Made by a program: the position numbers and the translations under genes
In this document: positions 43,201 to 52,025 of the stretch, piece after piece
Layout: each line of letters begins with the position of its first letter
How positions within the stretch are numbered: position 1 is the first letter of the stretch
Assembly: GCA_027314025.1 (NCBI GenBank)
Contig: DAHVCP010000048.1
Coordinates: 51,220 to 115,219, forward strand
Direction: 5' to 3'
Source of the DNA: Acidobacteriota bacterium
GTDB lineage: Bacteria > Acidobacteriota > Terriglobia > Terriglobales > SCQP01
Length of the DNA stretch: 64,000 nt
Notes under the pieces: model-generated
Seen by the model: the letters and a program-made list of their open reading frames with translations, nothing else
What the model was told of the DNA's origin: nothing
Database searches by the model: none

Positions 43201-43635
43201 ATGTCCGTCTCGCCGGTGCCCGACGGCTATCATACCGTTACCCCCTACCTGGTGGTGCGCGACCCGCGCCAGTTGATCGCCTTCCTGCAACAGGCCTTTG
43301 CTGCCGAGCTCAGCTTCCCCCCCATGCAAGACCCCGGCGGCCGCATCGCCCACGCGGAGATGCGCCTGGGCGATTCCGTCCTCATGCTCGGCGAGCCGCC
43401 CGCCGGCAGCCCGGAGCGGCCGGGGATGGTTCATCTTTACCTTTCCGACGTGGACGCCGCCTACCAGCGTGCCCTGGGAGCCGGCGCCAAGAGCCTGCGG
43501 CCGCCGGAAAATCAGTTCTATGGCGACCGCTCCGCCGGAGTGGAAGACGGGAACGGCAATTGCTGGTGGCTGGCGACACATTTCGAGGACCTGTCCGAGG
43601 AGGAGATGAGACGGCGCGCCGCCGCCCAGCACTGA
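43201..43635 (+). CDS. VOC-family (glyoxalase/PhnB-like) protein
   Basis: A 144-residue protein of the vicinal-oxygen-chelate fold in the PhnB-like branch. It starts PDGYHTVTPYLVVRDPRQLI and contains HAEMRLGDSVLMLGE, HLYLSDVDAAYQRALGAGAK, and FYGDRSAGVEDGNGNCWWLA, the second repeat. The metal ligands are likely the His in IAHAEMRLGD and later acidic residues. The function of PhnB-like proteins is uncertain (often annotated as lyases, dioxygenases or resistance proteins). It shares a very short divergent region with the SDR gene. Confidence 0.85.
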   Translation: MSVSPVPDGYHTVTPYLVVRDPRQLIAFLQQAFAAELSFPPMQDPGGRIAHAEMRLGDSVLMLGEPPAGSPERPGMVHLYLSDVDAAYQRALGAGAKSLRPPENQFYGDRSAGVEDGNGNCWWLATHFEDLSEEEMRRRAAAQH

Positions 43636-43731
43636 GCCTCCCCGCACCCCGGGTTCGGCCGCTGCCGGCGGCCGCCCCGGAACGCCATTCGCGGGCAAGT
43701 TTTGGGAACTTTTCTCCAGCCGCAAGTGCAT

Positions 43732-44358
43732 ATGGAACAAGCAAGAATGCCGGACCCGGGCCAACCCGACCAGGAGTTATTGCGGCGCGCCCGGGCCGGC
43801 GATGAGGAGGCCCTGGGCGTCTTGTACCAGCGCCACTACGCCGCCATTTACCGCTTTGCCCGGCACATGAGCGGCGATGCGACGCTGGCCGAAGAAGCCG
43901 CCCAGGAAGTTTTCTTGGCCCTCCTGCGCCGGCGCGACGGGTATGATCCCGCGCGCGGCGCCGTGGCGGGCTATTTGTTCGGCATTGCCCGTCATTGGCT
44001 CTCCCGCCGCTGGCGGCAGGACTCCCGCTGGGCGCCGCTGAACGAGGAGGTCGCGGCGGCGCCGCCGGGAGCGGCTGGCGGCGCCGAGGATCCAGAGCGG
44101 CGGGAAACGGTGGCGGCGGTACGGCGCGCGATCGCCGCCCTGCCGGAGCATTATCGTGCGGTGGTGGTGTTATGCGAGATCGAGGAGCGGAGTTACGAGG
44201 AAGTCGCCCAGGCGATGGGTTGTCCCGTGGGCACGATCCGGTCGCGGCTGCACCGGGCGCGGGCGCTGCTGGCCCGGAAATTGGAACCGGCGCGGCCCAG
44301 CCAGCCCGCGGCGCCGGCGTCGCCGGCGAGCGTATTGACGGCGAGGTGCCAAGCATGA
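43732..44358 (+). CDS. ECF-type RNA polymerase sigma factor
   Basis: A sigma-70-family factor of about 208 residues. Region 2 runs LLRRARAGDEEALGVLYQRH to YAAIYRFARHMSGDATLAEE and AAQEVFLALL; region 4 has LPEHYRAVVVLCEIEERSYEE followed by VAQAMGCPVGTIRSRLHRAR, the helix-turn-helix. Between them is an Ala/Pro-rich linker. The C-terminal 25 residues are low-complexity. ATG 43732 is used; an ATG at 43747 and a TTG at 43702 are alternatives. Its stop overlaps the next start (ATGA); the next gene probably encodes its anti-sigma partner. The promoter it recognises is not known. Confidence 0.9.
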   Translation: MEQARMPDPGQPDQELLRRARAGDEEALGVLYQRHYAAIYRFARHMSGDATLAEEAAQEVFLALLRRRDGYDPARGAVAGYLFGIARHWLSRRWRQDSRWAPLNEEVAAAPPGAAGGAEDPERRETVAAVRRAIAALPEHYRAVVVLCEIEERSYEEVAQAMGCPVGTIRSRLHRARALLARKLEPARPSQPAAPASPASVLTARCQA

Positions 44359-44903
44359 GCCGGCGGCCCGATAACGACCAGGCCGCCTGGGCGCTGCTGC
44401 GCCAGGAACGGGAGCGCCAGGACCGCCTGGATTCGGCATTGGCCGATTTGCGCGCCGAGGCCGAACATTGGCCTCCGAGCGCCTGGCCGCCCGAGCGGCT
44501 GCTGGCCGCCTGCCGGCAGCGGCGGAATTTAAGAACATGGCGCCACGGCGCGTGGTGGGCGGCTGCGGCCGCCGCGGCGAGCTTGGCGGCGCTGGCCTGG
44601 CTGGGTCCGCGCGTCCTGCCGCCAGCCCACGGCGTAGCCGCCACGGTGGCTCCGGCGATTCAGGCCCCGGCAGCCCCAGCCCCAGCGCAGGTGATGGAAG
44701 CCACACTCTCACAGCCATCTAGCGGTACGTTCCTTCCCCTGGGGGGGCCCTTGCCCGCTGACGGCTTCGTCGTGCGCGTCAACCTCCCGGAGTCGGATTT
44801 GGCCTCGCTCGGCATTGCCGCCGCACCCGGCGCCGGACCAGTGCCGGCGGAGGTGCTGATGGACCAGGATGGCGTGCCCCGCGGCATTCGCTTTTTGCAA
44901 TGA
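44355..44903 (+). CDS. Probable membrane-bound anti-sigma factor
   Basis: A 182-residue protein with one membrane helix (about 62-84, WWAAAAAAASLAALAWLG). The cytosolic 60 residues are charged and helical (AAWALLRQERERQDRLDSAL), and the periplasmic part is Ala/Pro-rich, then PLPADGFVVRVNLPESDLAS and LGIAAAPG. Position and topology fit an anti-sigma factor for the overlapping ECF gene, but the zinc-binding HxxxCxxC motif of ZAS-type anti-sigmas is absent. The periplasmic end, with VLMDQDGVPRGIRFLQ, recurs in acidobacterial ECF operons as far as I can recall. The anti-sigma role is inferred from context. Confidence 0.6.
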   Translation: MSRRPDNDQAAWALLRQERERQDRLDSALADLRAEAEHWPPSAWPPERLLAACRQRRNLRTWRHGAWWAAAAAAASLAALAWLGPRVLPPAHGVAATVAPAIQAPAAPAPAQVMEATLSQPSSGTFLPLGGPLPADGFVVRVNLPESDLASLGIAAAPGAGPVPAEVLMDQDGVPRGIRFLQ

Positions 44904-44941
44904 TGGAGTTTTGCGGCACTTTGCGGTATTAGGGGGAGACA

Positions 44942-45808
44942 ATGCATCGAGATACAGGGCGCTTGGCAGGCAAATCATTGGCGGTGGCCGTGGCGGCGTT
45001 GGCGCTGACCAGCGTGGTTGTGGCGCAGGCAACGCCGCGCTTCGGCATCGGCATACGCCTGCCCGGCATGCACGTGGAAATGGCGCAATTGCCGCAGGCG
45101 CCGCCGGCGCCGCAGCAGTTCGCCACCGGTTTCGCCGGGCCGGAGGTGATGGCGGTTCGGCCTTTCCGTTTCCGGGTGGTGACCGGCGCCCCCTTTGAGG
45201 CTACCGCCACCGCGATCACCACCGAGCGGCTGGCCGACGGGAATCAGATTACTCGCACCTCGGTCTTTCGTGTCGCCCGCGACCAGCAGGGCCGCATGCG
45301 CCGCGTCGTACGGCTGGGCGGCATTGGGCCTTGGCTAGCGCACGGGGATATGGTGTTTATCACCGATCCGGTGGCGCATCGCCGCTATGTCGTCAATCCC
45401 CAGCGCAAGACCTTCGCCCTGCTGCCCTATCGCGGCCGCGGCGGCGCCGGCGCGCGCCGTCCACTGTGGCGCAGCGCGGAGCGCGGCCAGCAATGGACGG
45501 TCGTGAAGCAATCCCTAGGGCATCGCGAGATGGACGGCGTGCGGGTCATTGGGCAGCGCACCATTACCACCATCCCCGGCGGCGCAATCGGCAACCAGGC
45601 GCCAATCCGGATTATCTCTGAGCGGTGGTACTCCCCCGCCCTGCATACCGTGGTCGAGGCCAAGCACGACGATCCCCGCTTCGGTGATACCGTCTACCGC
45701 CTGGGGCAGATCCGGCGCACCGATCCGCCGGCTAGCTTGTTCGCGCCCCCGCCCGGATTCAAGGAACTCCGCGTGCGACGTTTACATCCGCGCGGTCCGC
45801 GCCCCTAG
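44942..45808 (+). CDS. Secreted protein of the ECF sigma operon
   Basis: A 288-residue protein with a clear signal peptide (residues 1-29, SLAVAVAALALTSVVVAQA). The mature part reads PFEATATAITTERLADGNQI, then TRTSVFRVARDQQGRMRR, FITDPVAHRRYVVNPQRKTF, ERWYSPALHTVVEAKHDDPR and YRLGQIRRTDPPASLFAPP. The layout suggests a beta-rich periplasmic protein; I do not know a function. AGGGGGAG precedes the ATG at good spacing. It follows the anti-sigma gene by 38 bases, and TTTGCGG occurs twice (44910s and 44920s) in that gap, so regulation by the sigma factor is possible. Confidence 0.7.
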   Translation: MHRDTGRLAGKSLAVAVAALALTSVVVAQATPRFGIGIRLPGMHVEMAQLPQAPPAPQQFATGFAGPEVMAVRPFRFRVVTGAPFEATATAITTERLADGNQITRTSVFRVARDQQGRMRRVVRLGGIGPWLAHGDMVFITDPVAHRRYVVNPQRKTFALLPYRGRGGAGARRPLWRSAERGQQWTVVKQSLGHREMDGVRVIGQRTITTIPGGAIGNQAPIRIISERWYSPALHTVVEAKHDDPRFGDTVYRLGQIRRTDPPASLFAPPPGFKELRVRRLHPRGPRP

Positions 45809-45972
45809 CCGCCTCCGCCGCCCGCCGTTTCCCTCGACGCCCCAAGCGCCAAGCGGACACGGGCCCGCGGCTTTGCCCGCGCCTGCTTCGCCCCCCTGCG
45901 GCAAAAGGCGCGGCCCCGGCGAACTGACCCGCTCCGCGTCCCATCGCCGGCCGGGGGACCAGGACCCGCCCG

Positions 45973-46845
45973 CTAGGGGCGCAGCCGGTGGGCCAGGGAG
46001 CGGACCGTACGGTGCAAGTCGCCGGTCCAGTACAGCGCCGCGTAGGCGTAGGTCTCCGGCTGCCCAGCGAAGCTGTGCCCATAGGCAAACAAAATCTGGA
46101 AATTGGGATTGCTCGTCGGCGTGTAATAGCCGCCCACATCCAGCATCGCCGCATATCGCGAACTGGGATCCGCGGTTTCCTTTCCGTGCGCGAACACCTC
46201 CCCGCCAATCGTCAGCTTCGGGCTCAATTCCCGCAGCAGCAGCGTTCCCCCAAACGGGTAATTCCGCGCCCCCGGCACATGGGCGTTCACCGTTTCCCCC
46301 CCGCCGCCGTCAATCGTCCAGGAGCCAAAGCTCTTTTGCGCGTACAGCGGCAGCTTCCAGGAAAATCCCCCCGCCCCCAGCCCCTTGCCCAGGCTGCCGG
46401 TAGGAATCTCGGTCATGATGAACGTCCCGATCATCGGCCGGTCCTTTGTCTCCTGGATAAACCGGTACTGAAACCCGAACTCGCTGTCTTCCAGCCCAAA
46501 ATAGCGCCGACCGTGCGCGGGTATTGCCTCCCCGCTTTGCAGGATGAAGTGGAACATCGTGTTGCAAACCGCGCTGTAATTGAATTCAATCGCCGGAAAC
46601 TGCGTCGTCACCGAACCCGGCACTGCGTTCGCCCCGCCCCAGGTGTAAAACTCGAAGTCGTGACAGGGGATCACATCGGGATCGTCCAATTGGAACGGCG
46701 GGCCCGCGAATAGCGGCTTGGCGCAGGCGATCAGCAGCAGCCCCAGCAGCACGATCCGCCGTCCCGCCGCCGCTTTTCCTAGCACCACACGGGAGTGGGC
46801 GATCAGACCGCGCCCCATCACCAGCACACGAGTCCAAATTTCCAT
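45973..46845 (-). CDS. Outer-membrane beta-barrel-like secreted protein
   Basis: About 290 residues with a signal peptide ending near ACAKPLFA-GPPF. The mature part begins GPPFQLDDPDVIPCHDFEFY and has many aromatic, alternating beta strands (FGFQYRFIQETKDRPMIGTF, YPFGGTLLLRELSPKLTIGG) and an aromatic C-terminal strand set. This resembles MetA/phenol-pathway-type outer-membrane proteins. ATG 46845 is chosen; ATG 46818 is nearer the signal peptide. No function can be assigned. It is convergent with the secreted-protein gene, with 164 bases of GC-rich sequence between, and divergent from the histidine kinase gene with 223 bases in which I see no clear site. Confidence 0.6.
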   Translation of the reverse strand: MEIWTRVLVMGRGLIAHSRVVLGKAAAGRRIVLLGLLLIACAKPLFAGPPFQLDDPDVIPCHDFEFYTWGGANAVPGSVTTQFPAIEFNYSAVCNTMFHFILQSGEAIPAHGRRYFGLEDSEFGFQYRFIQETKDRPMIGTFIMTEIPTGSLGKGLGAGGFSWKLPLYAQKSFGSWTIDGGGGETVNAHVPGARNYPFGGTLLLRELSPKLTIGGEVFAHGKETADPSSRYAAMLDVGGYYTPTSNPNFQILFAYGHSFAGQPETYAYAALYWTGDLHRTVRSLAHRLRP

Positions 46846-47068
46846 TTTTCTGCAACATACAAAGCGCCGCCACGAAAGGCAAAACCCGCCCGCGCGCCAG
46901 ATGCCGGGCAACCCGGCGCCAGTCGGCCTCGTGCCTGCCGGGTCCCGCCGTGGCCAGGACGCAAGAGGTCACCCGCATGAACCGCGATTGCGACCCTGTT
47001 CTCGTCCCCTGCGTCCGCCGCACTCCCGGCAGCACCGGTAATACCAGGAGCGGGGCAGAATAGGACAA

Positions 47069-48499
47069 ATGGCCTGGAGGCGGCAAGACCGGCGGCTGAT
47101 AGCCGGCATCGCGGCGATGCTGGGGCTGTTCTTGCTTTATGGCGTCTATACGTTGAACTCCACCCATCGCCTGCGGCGCTATCAGCAGGTGGTGCTGGCC
47201 CGCAATCGTGCCGACACCGCCGCCTGGCTGCGCATTCAGCACGACACCGCCCAACTGTCCCAGGCGGTGCAGGACATGGTGGCGGCGACCGGATTGCGGC
47301 CCTGGCGGCCCGCGCCTAGCATCACCGCCCCGGGTCCCCTGGCGCAGCCGGGGTGGGCCGTGTGGGGATTGGAATTCCACCGCATTCGCGTGGATCTCAA
47401 CCAAGCCTTGGCGCTGGAGGCCAAGCTCGCGCCCGCCCGGCGCGGCGCGCGGCGGCGGCGGCGGCTGAATTTGGAACTCGACCAGTTTTGGAGCATCAGC
47501 GACGAAGCGTTCCGTCTCGCACGCCTCGGCGACCGGCGGGAAGCCGCCGACCTGGTGGAGCGGGAGCTATTGCCCCAGCGGCGCGAGCTGACACGCATGA
47601 TCGGCGGCTGGCTGACGGCTAACCGGCGCCGGCAGACGCAAACGGAGCAGGCAGTGGCGGCGATTTACGGCGGCATCGAGCGGGAGTTTGCCCTGCTGCT
47701 GCTGGCGTTGCTGATCGTCGGCGGAGCCCTGGCGGCGTGGGCGGTGCGGGAAAACCGCCGGGCGTTCGCCCGCATTGAAACGCTGGCGGCGCAATTGGCG
47801 CGGCGCTCGGCGGAATTGGAATCGCTGAACGCTCGGCTGCTGAACCTGCAAGAAGATCTGCTCCAATCCGTCGCCCGCGACCTCCACGACGAGTTCGGCC
47901 AGTTGCTGACCGCGGCCGGAGCGATGCTGGCGCGCGCGGAGCGGCGTTGCGGCCAGCCGGGAGCGGAGGAGGAAGTCCGCCAGGCGCGGCAGGTGGTCCG
48001 CGAAGCGCAAGGCCAGATCCGCAACCTGGCCGCGACGCTCCGCCCTCCCGCGCTCGATGAGTTCGGCCTGGAGCCGGCGCTGGCCGCCTACGCCGCGGAG
48101 TTTTCCCGCCGCACCGGCGTCGAAGTGGAATGGCGCTTGGAAACCCCGTTGCCGCCGCTGGCGCCGGACCGGGCGATTCACTGGTACCGGATCGCGCAGG
48201 AGGCGGTCAACAACGCCGCGCGGCATGGACGGGCGCGGCGCATCCAGCTACGGATGCGGGCGCACGCCGGTGAACTCGAGCTGGCCATCGAGGATGACGG
48301 CTGCGGCTTTGACGGGAGCGCGCCCAGCGCCGGAACTGGGCTGCCGGGCATGCGGCAGCGGGCCTCTTGGCTGGGCGGAACCGTGACCATCGGCCCGCGC
48401 GGCGGCGGCGTTCGCGGTACGCTGGTATGCGTAGCCGTGCCCATCGCGGCGGCGGCCCGGCCGCCCGCGCCGGTGGCCGCGGTCCAGGGAGAAGCCTAA
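47069..48499 (+). CDS. Sensor histidine kinase (NarX/HisKA_3 type)
   Basis: A 476-residue membrane kinase. Helices at about 10-29 and 208-228 bracket a 180-residue periplasmic sensor region of unknown ligand. A coiled-coil-like segment (RIETLAAQLARRSAELESLN) leads to the dimerisation domain with phospho-accepting His273 in SVARDLHDEFGQLLTA. The ATPase domain has YRIAQEAVNNAARHGRARRI (N box), LELAIEDDGCGFDG (G1) and GTGLPGMRQRASWLGGTVTI (G2). The stop overlaps the start of its cognate NarL-type regulator by one base (TAATG). Confidence 0.92.
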   Translation: MAWRRQDRRLIAGIAAMLGLFLLYGVYTLNSTHRLRRYQQVVLARNRADTAAWLRIQHDTAQLSQAVQDMVAATGLRPWRPAPSITAPGPLAQPGWAVWGLEFHRIRVDLNQALALEAKLAPARRGARRRRRLNLELDQFWSISDEAFRLARLGDRREAADLVERELLPQRRELTRMIGGWLTANRRRQTQTEQAVAAIYGGIEREFALLLLALLIVGGALAAWAVRENRRAFARIETLAAQLARRSAELESLNARLLNLQEDLLQSVARDLHDEFGQLLTAAGAMLARAERRCGQPGAEEEVRQARQVVREAQGQIRNLAATLRPPALDEFGLEPALAAYAAEFSRRTGVEVEWRLETPLPPLAPDRAIHWYRIAQEAVNNAARHGRARRIQLRMRAHAGELELAIEDDGCGFDGSAPSAGTGLPGMRQRASWLGGTVTIGPRGGGVRGTLVCVAVPIAAAARPPAPVAAVQGEA

Positions 48500-49170
48500 T
48501 GCCGCAAACCCAAGCCGCCGCCCAACGCACCATTCGCATCATCCTGGCGGATGATCACGCCCTGGTGCGGCAAGGCTTCCGGCGCCTGCTGGAAGACGAT
48601 CCGCGCATCGAAGTGGCGGGGGAGGCGGGAACCGGAATGGAAGCGATCGCCATCTGCCGTGAGTTGCGCCCCGCCGTGGCGCTGCTGGATTTGGCGATGC
48701 CGGAACTGAACGGCCTCGCGGCGGCGGAAGAGATCCGGCGCGAAGCGCCGGAAACCAAGGTCATTATCCTCAGCATGCACGCCGACGCCTCGCACATTCA
48801 GCAAGCGCTGCGCGCTGGCGTGCAGGGCTACGTGCTGAAGGACGCCGCGGATCTGGACTTGGCCCAGGCGGTTTCGGCGGTGGCCGGGGGCGGAACATTT
48901 TGGAGTCCCGGCGCGGCGGCCATCATGGCCGATTTGCTGCGCCAGCCGGCGGACGCCGCCGCCGACCCTTGGGACCGGCTGACGCTGCGCGAACGCGAGG
49001 TGCTGCAACTGATCGCCAGCGGGAAATCCAACAAGGAAGCGGCGGCGATGCTGGGCATCAGCCCCAATACCATCGCCGTGCACCGCGCCAACGTGATGGC
49101 CACCCTGGGTCTGCGCGGCGCGGCGGAGATGGCCCTCTACGCCGTCAAGCGCGGCCTGATTCCCGGATAG
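48499..49170 (+). CDS. NarL/LuxR-family response regulator
   Basis: A 223-residue transcription factor partner of the upstream kinase. Receiver domain: IILADDHALVRQGFRRLLED, phospho-acceptor Asp64 in LLDLAMPELNG, Thr/Ser in VIILSMHADASH and Lys in GYVLKDAA. The DNA-binding domain is LTLREREVLQLIASGKSNKE followed by AAAMLGISPNTIAVHRANVM, a full LuxR-type helix-turn-helix. Targets cannot be predicted; the divergent outer-membrane-like gene upstream of the kinase is a candidate. ATG 48499 overlaps the kinase stop. Confidence 0.93.
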   Translation: MPQTQAAAQRTIRIILADDHALVRQGFRRLLEDDPRIEVAGEAGTGMEAIAICRELRPAVALLDLAMPELNGLAAAEEIRREAPETKVIILSMHADASHIQQALRAGVQGYVLKDAADLDLAQAVSAVAGGGTFWSPGAAAIMADLLRQPADAAADPWDRLTLREREVLQLIASGKSNKEAAAMLGISPNTIAVHRANVMATLGLRGAAEMALYAVKRGLIPG

Positions 49171-49248
49171 CCACCGCCGGAGCGAAGCGCTGTTGCCACC
49201 CGCGCCAGGCGCCTCGGCGCAACCGCGCTCGCCGGCCGCGTTTTCCCA

Positions 49249-49267
49249 GCCCCGCCTGCGGCGGGGC
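49249..49267. terminator. GC-rich stem-loop between convergent genes
   Basis: GCCCCGCC (49249-49256) and GGCGGGGC (49260-49267) form an 8-base stem with a 3-base loop in the gap between the response regulator (+) and the permease (-). A TTTT at 49241-49244 lies just before it. No T run follows on the + strand. It is a likely transcription barrier between convergent genes. Confidence 0.35.
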
Positions 49268-49275
49268 GTCCCGCT

Positions 49276-49303
49276 TTGATTGCCGCGGGCCCCAGCCCCG
49301 CTT
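49276..49303. repeat. Interspersed repeat, copy A
   Basis: TTGATTG, two bases, then the 19-base core GCGGGCCCCAGCCCCGCTT. The same 28-base arrangement occurs at 54771-54798, with only the two inner bases different. Both copies are intergenic. A dispersed intergenic repeat is the simplest reading. Confidence 0.5.
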
Positions 49304-49344
49304 TCGCGCCGCGCGAGAGGTCCTCCCGCGCAGCCGGCGCGCGG

Positions 49345-51594
49345 TTAGTCGCGGCTAGGCGGCTCGTAGCGCGGCTGGCGCGCCAGCCGCTCGAGCTCGC
49401 GCAGCAGCGCCTCGCGGCTATTGCCGCCTTGCAGTTCCGCCTGCATTTGCTTCAGCGCCAGCGCGATGACGTCGTAGTGATGCAGGCCGCGAAATTCCGG
49501 CTCGGTGGTGAGTTCCAGCCAAATGTTGTGCAGCAGTTCCAAATCCTCCGGGCGGAGCCGGGGCGTGTGGGGACCGAGATGGAAGATGCTGACCAGGCCG
49601 TCGGGACCGACAATCTCCAGCGTGAGGCGCGGGCGAGGTTCGGCCAGCCGCTCCCAGGCATCGCCGGTGGATTTGCCTTGCTCCTCGGCGCTGAGTTGCT
49701 TCGAAAGCCCCGCGACGATGGCGGACGATTCCAGCCGCTGGGCCGTGGTGACAATGCTGCGGAAGACATCGGTGCCGGGCACCACCAACAGGGAGACGGT
49801 CTTGCCGGCTTTTTCCGCCACCGCGACCACCCGGGTCAGCAAGTCCTGCTCATAATCATTGAATACCTGCGCTTCGTCGGCGACCGCGGGGGCCACCGAT
49901 TGGCTGTACAAGCGCACGGTCATGACCACGATGTCCTGACGGCTGGTATCCACGCGTTCCAAGATGTAAATGAGGTGGTAGAGCGCCTCCGGAGAGCGAA
50001 CCGCGACCAGGATGTTGCCGGGGCGGACTTGCAGGGTTTCCGCCGCGACATCCGGCCGGGCGGTGACGCGGAACTGGTCCTTGTGCTCGCTGGGCTGGGC
50101 GCGCAGTTCCTTGCGCCGGCTGATGCGCTCCGAAACGATGAAGAGCAGGAAGAAGGCTCCGGTAAAGGAGGCGCCGGCGATGGTGGCGATCTCCTTGGTG
50201 AATAGGTTCATGACCGCCGTGGCCAGCAGGACGATCGCGATCAGCGCGGCGCCCAACGGAATCTCCGTCTTGCCGATGCGGAAATTCAGCGGGATGCGCC
50301 ACTCCCGGCCCTCCGGCGCGGTGAAACGCAGCACCAGCACGGCGACCGCGAGAAAACTGAAGCTCCAAATCAGGCCGAACGCGTAGCCTTCTCCCAGCAG
50401 GGCGACGTTGCCGCCGGTGATGAGGATGATGCCGGCTTGCAGCCCGCAGATCATGTTGATGATGCGATGGCTGGTGCCGTACTTTTTGTGCGGAGCGCGA
50501 AACCATTGGTGCAGGACGCCATCCTCGCTGACGCGGTTCAAGACGCCGTTGGAGCCGATGATGGCGGTGTTCACCGCGCCGGCTAGAATCAGCGCGCCCA
50601 CCACGACGACGAACGCCTGAAAGGCGAGGCGGAGATTGTAGGGCCCATAGAGATACATGGCCAGCACGCCGAGCAAATTGCCCAGCAAATGCCGGTGGCG
50701 CACGGCGGTGGGCACGATCATCTCGCCGAAGAAGGCGGCCAGGCTAGTGAAGATGAGCGTGTAGACGAAGATGATCGCGGCGGTCTTCTCCAGGTTCTTG
50801 ACCTTCGGGCTCTCGATCTCGCGGTACACCTGCGCCAGGGTCTCCTCGCCGCTCATGGCCAGCACCGAATGCCCGAAGCCGATCAGCAGCGCCAGCACGG
50901 CGACGCTGGAGACCCCGGTATGGAGCAGCCAGCCCAGCGACGCCGGGGTGAAATGCAGATGGCTGACGGGCAGCGGGCTCGGCGGCAGGTGAACGCCCAC
51001 GTGCCAGAGCGTGTAGGCGGACCACGCGATCAGCAGCACCACCATGACGGTGGTGATTTGCATGATGCGGATCGCTTTTTCGCTGCTCTCGCGAATGCCC
51101 TGGATGTTCTTCCACCAAAAATAGCCGGTGATGGCGAGAGCGAAGACGACCGAAAACGCATTGGCGGGCACCCGCCAGGGGTGGCCGATGCGGGCGCTGA
51201 AGCTGTGGATGAAGCCGGCGACGTATTGCCCCGCGGAGACGGCGCTGATGGGGCCGGTCAGCAAAAAATCGAACATCAGCGCGGAGACGGCGATCTTGGC
51301 CAGGGTGCTGCCCATCGCCGTTTTCACCACGCGATAGACGCCGCCCCGGACGAACATGGTGCTGCTCTCGATGTACAGCGCGCGGACGCCGTAGCTGAAC
51401 AGCATGACCGCCAAAATGAACCAGGCGGCGCTGGGACCGATGGCCTGCTCGGCAATGCCCGGAACGTAGAAGGCGGAGGAGGCCAGGTCCGACAACACCA
51501 CCGCGGCGGCGCGCCAATAAGAAATGAAGGCCAACATCACCGTCGTGGCGACGAAGACCTGGACCGCCGGACGCTTGGCGTTGTTAGTGGCCAT
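49345..51594 (-). CDS. APC-superfamily amino acid permease with long cytoplasmic Usp-like tail
   Basis: A 749-residue protein. Residues 1-480 hold about 12 membrane helices of the amino acid/polyamine permease type (YWRAAAVVLSDLASSAFYVP, GFGHSVLAMSGEETLAQVYR, with EIESPKVKNLEK). After a short basic linker (SERISRRKELRAQP), about 230 soluble residues follow: RPGNILVAVRSPEALYHLIY, then LERVDTSRQDIVVMTVRLYS and KTVSLLVVPGTDVFRSIVTT. This tail resembles universal-stress-protein-like domains fused to some transporters and probably regulates transport. ATG 51594 is used; a GTG at 51600 is possible. The substrate is unknown. Upstream, 166 bases separate it from the zinc-ribbon gene on the same strand. 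Confidence 0.85.
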   Translation of the reverse strand: MATNNAKRPAVQVFVATTVMLAFISYWRAAAVVLSDLASSAFYVPGIAEQAIGPSAAWFILAVMLFSYGVRALYIESSTMFVRGGVYRVVKTAMGSTLAKIAVSALMFDFLLTGPISAVSAGQYVAGFIHSFSARIGHPWRVPANAFSVVFALAITGYFWWKNIQGIRESSEKAIRIMQITTVMVVLLIAWSAYTLWHVGVHLPPSPLPVSHLHFTPASLGWLLHTGVSSVAVLALLIGFGHSVLAMSGEETLAQVYREIESPKVKNLEKTAAIIFVYTLIFTSLAAFFGEMIVPTAVRHRHLLGNLLGVLAMYLYGPYNLRLAFQAFVVVVGALILAGAVNTAIIGSNGVLNRVSEDGVLHQWFRAPHKKYGTSHRIINMICGLQAGIILITGGNVALLGEGYAFGLIWSFSFLAVAVLVLRFTAPEGREWRIPLNFRIGKTEIPLGAALIAIVLLATAVMNLFTKEIATIAGASFTGAFFLLFIVSERISRRKELRAQPSEHKDQFRVTARPDVAAETLQVRPGNILVAVRSPEALYHLIYILERVDTSRQDIVVMTVRLYSQSVAPAVADEAQVFNDYEQDLLTRVVAVAEKAGKTVSLLVVPGTDVFRSIVTTAQRLESSAIVAGLSKQLSAEEQGKSTGDAWERLAEPRPRLTLEIVGPDGLVSIFHLGPHTPRLRPEDLELLHNIWLELTTEPEFRGLHHYDVIALALKQMQAELQGGNSREALLRELERLARQPRYEPPSRD

Positions 51595-51760
51595 GCACAC
51601 GGACGCGGGTGAGCTCCCGCAACGCGCTCACCGGCGTGGATGCGGTAGGAAGCAGGCTATGATTTCTTGGGCCTTGGGCAGCGGCGGCGGCCCCTGGGAC
51701 GGCCCGGGCCTAAACAGCGGCGGGCGGCGGACGCCCGCGAGCGCCGGCAGGTGGCAACCA

Positions 51761-51937
51761 TCAGAGCTTTTCGGCGTGTTCGCAGCCCGAGCACGAAAGG
51801 TACATACCCCCGGCGATGTTCAATTGGCGGTTGCGAATCCGTTTGACGATCCGGACCGGCTTGCCGCACTTGGGGCAGGCCTGCGCGGCGCTGTCTCCGG
51901 CCTTGGCGCGGTCGGCGGTCTTGGCGACTTTTCCCAT
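51761..51937 (-). CDS. 58-residue zinc-ribbon protein
   Basis: A very small protein, MGKVAKTADRAKAGDSAAQA then CPKCGKPVRIVKRIRN, with AGGMYLSCSGCEHAEKL at the end. Cys21/Cys24 and Cys49/Cys52 form two CxxC knuckles 24 residues apart, the layout of a zinc ribbon; the region between is basic (VRIVKRIRNRQ), which suggests nucleic-acid or ribosome contact. The start is supported by a strong Shine-Dalgarno (GAGGAG) five bases before ATG 51937. A possible -10 (TTAAAAT) lies 50 bases upstream, so it may have its own promoter, divergent from nadA. I do not know the family. Confidence 0.8.
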   Translation of the reverse strand: MGKVAKTADRAKAGDSAAQACPKCGKPVRIVKRIRNRQLNIAGGMYLSCSGCEHAEKL

Positions 51938-52025
51938 GCGTCTCCTCTTTGGTTCCTAACGGTGTTTTGGACGGCGTTTCCGCTTTGATTTTAACAGGAT
52001 CGGACGCGGCGGCCCGATCTCGAGC

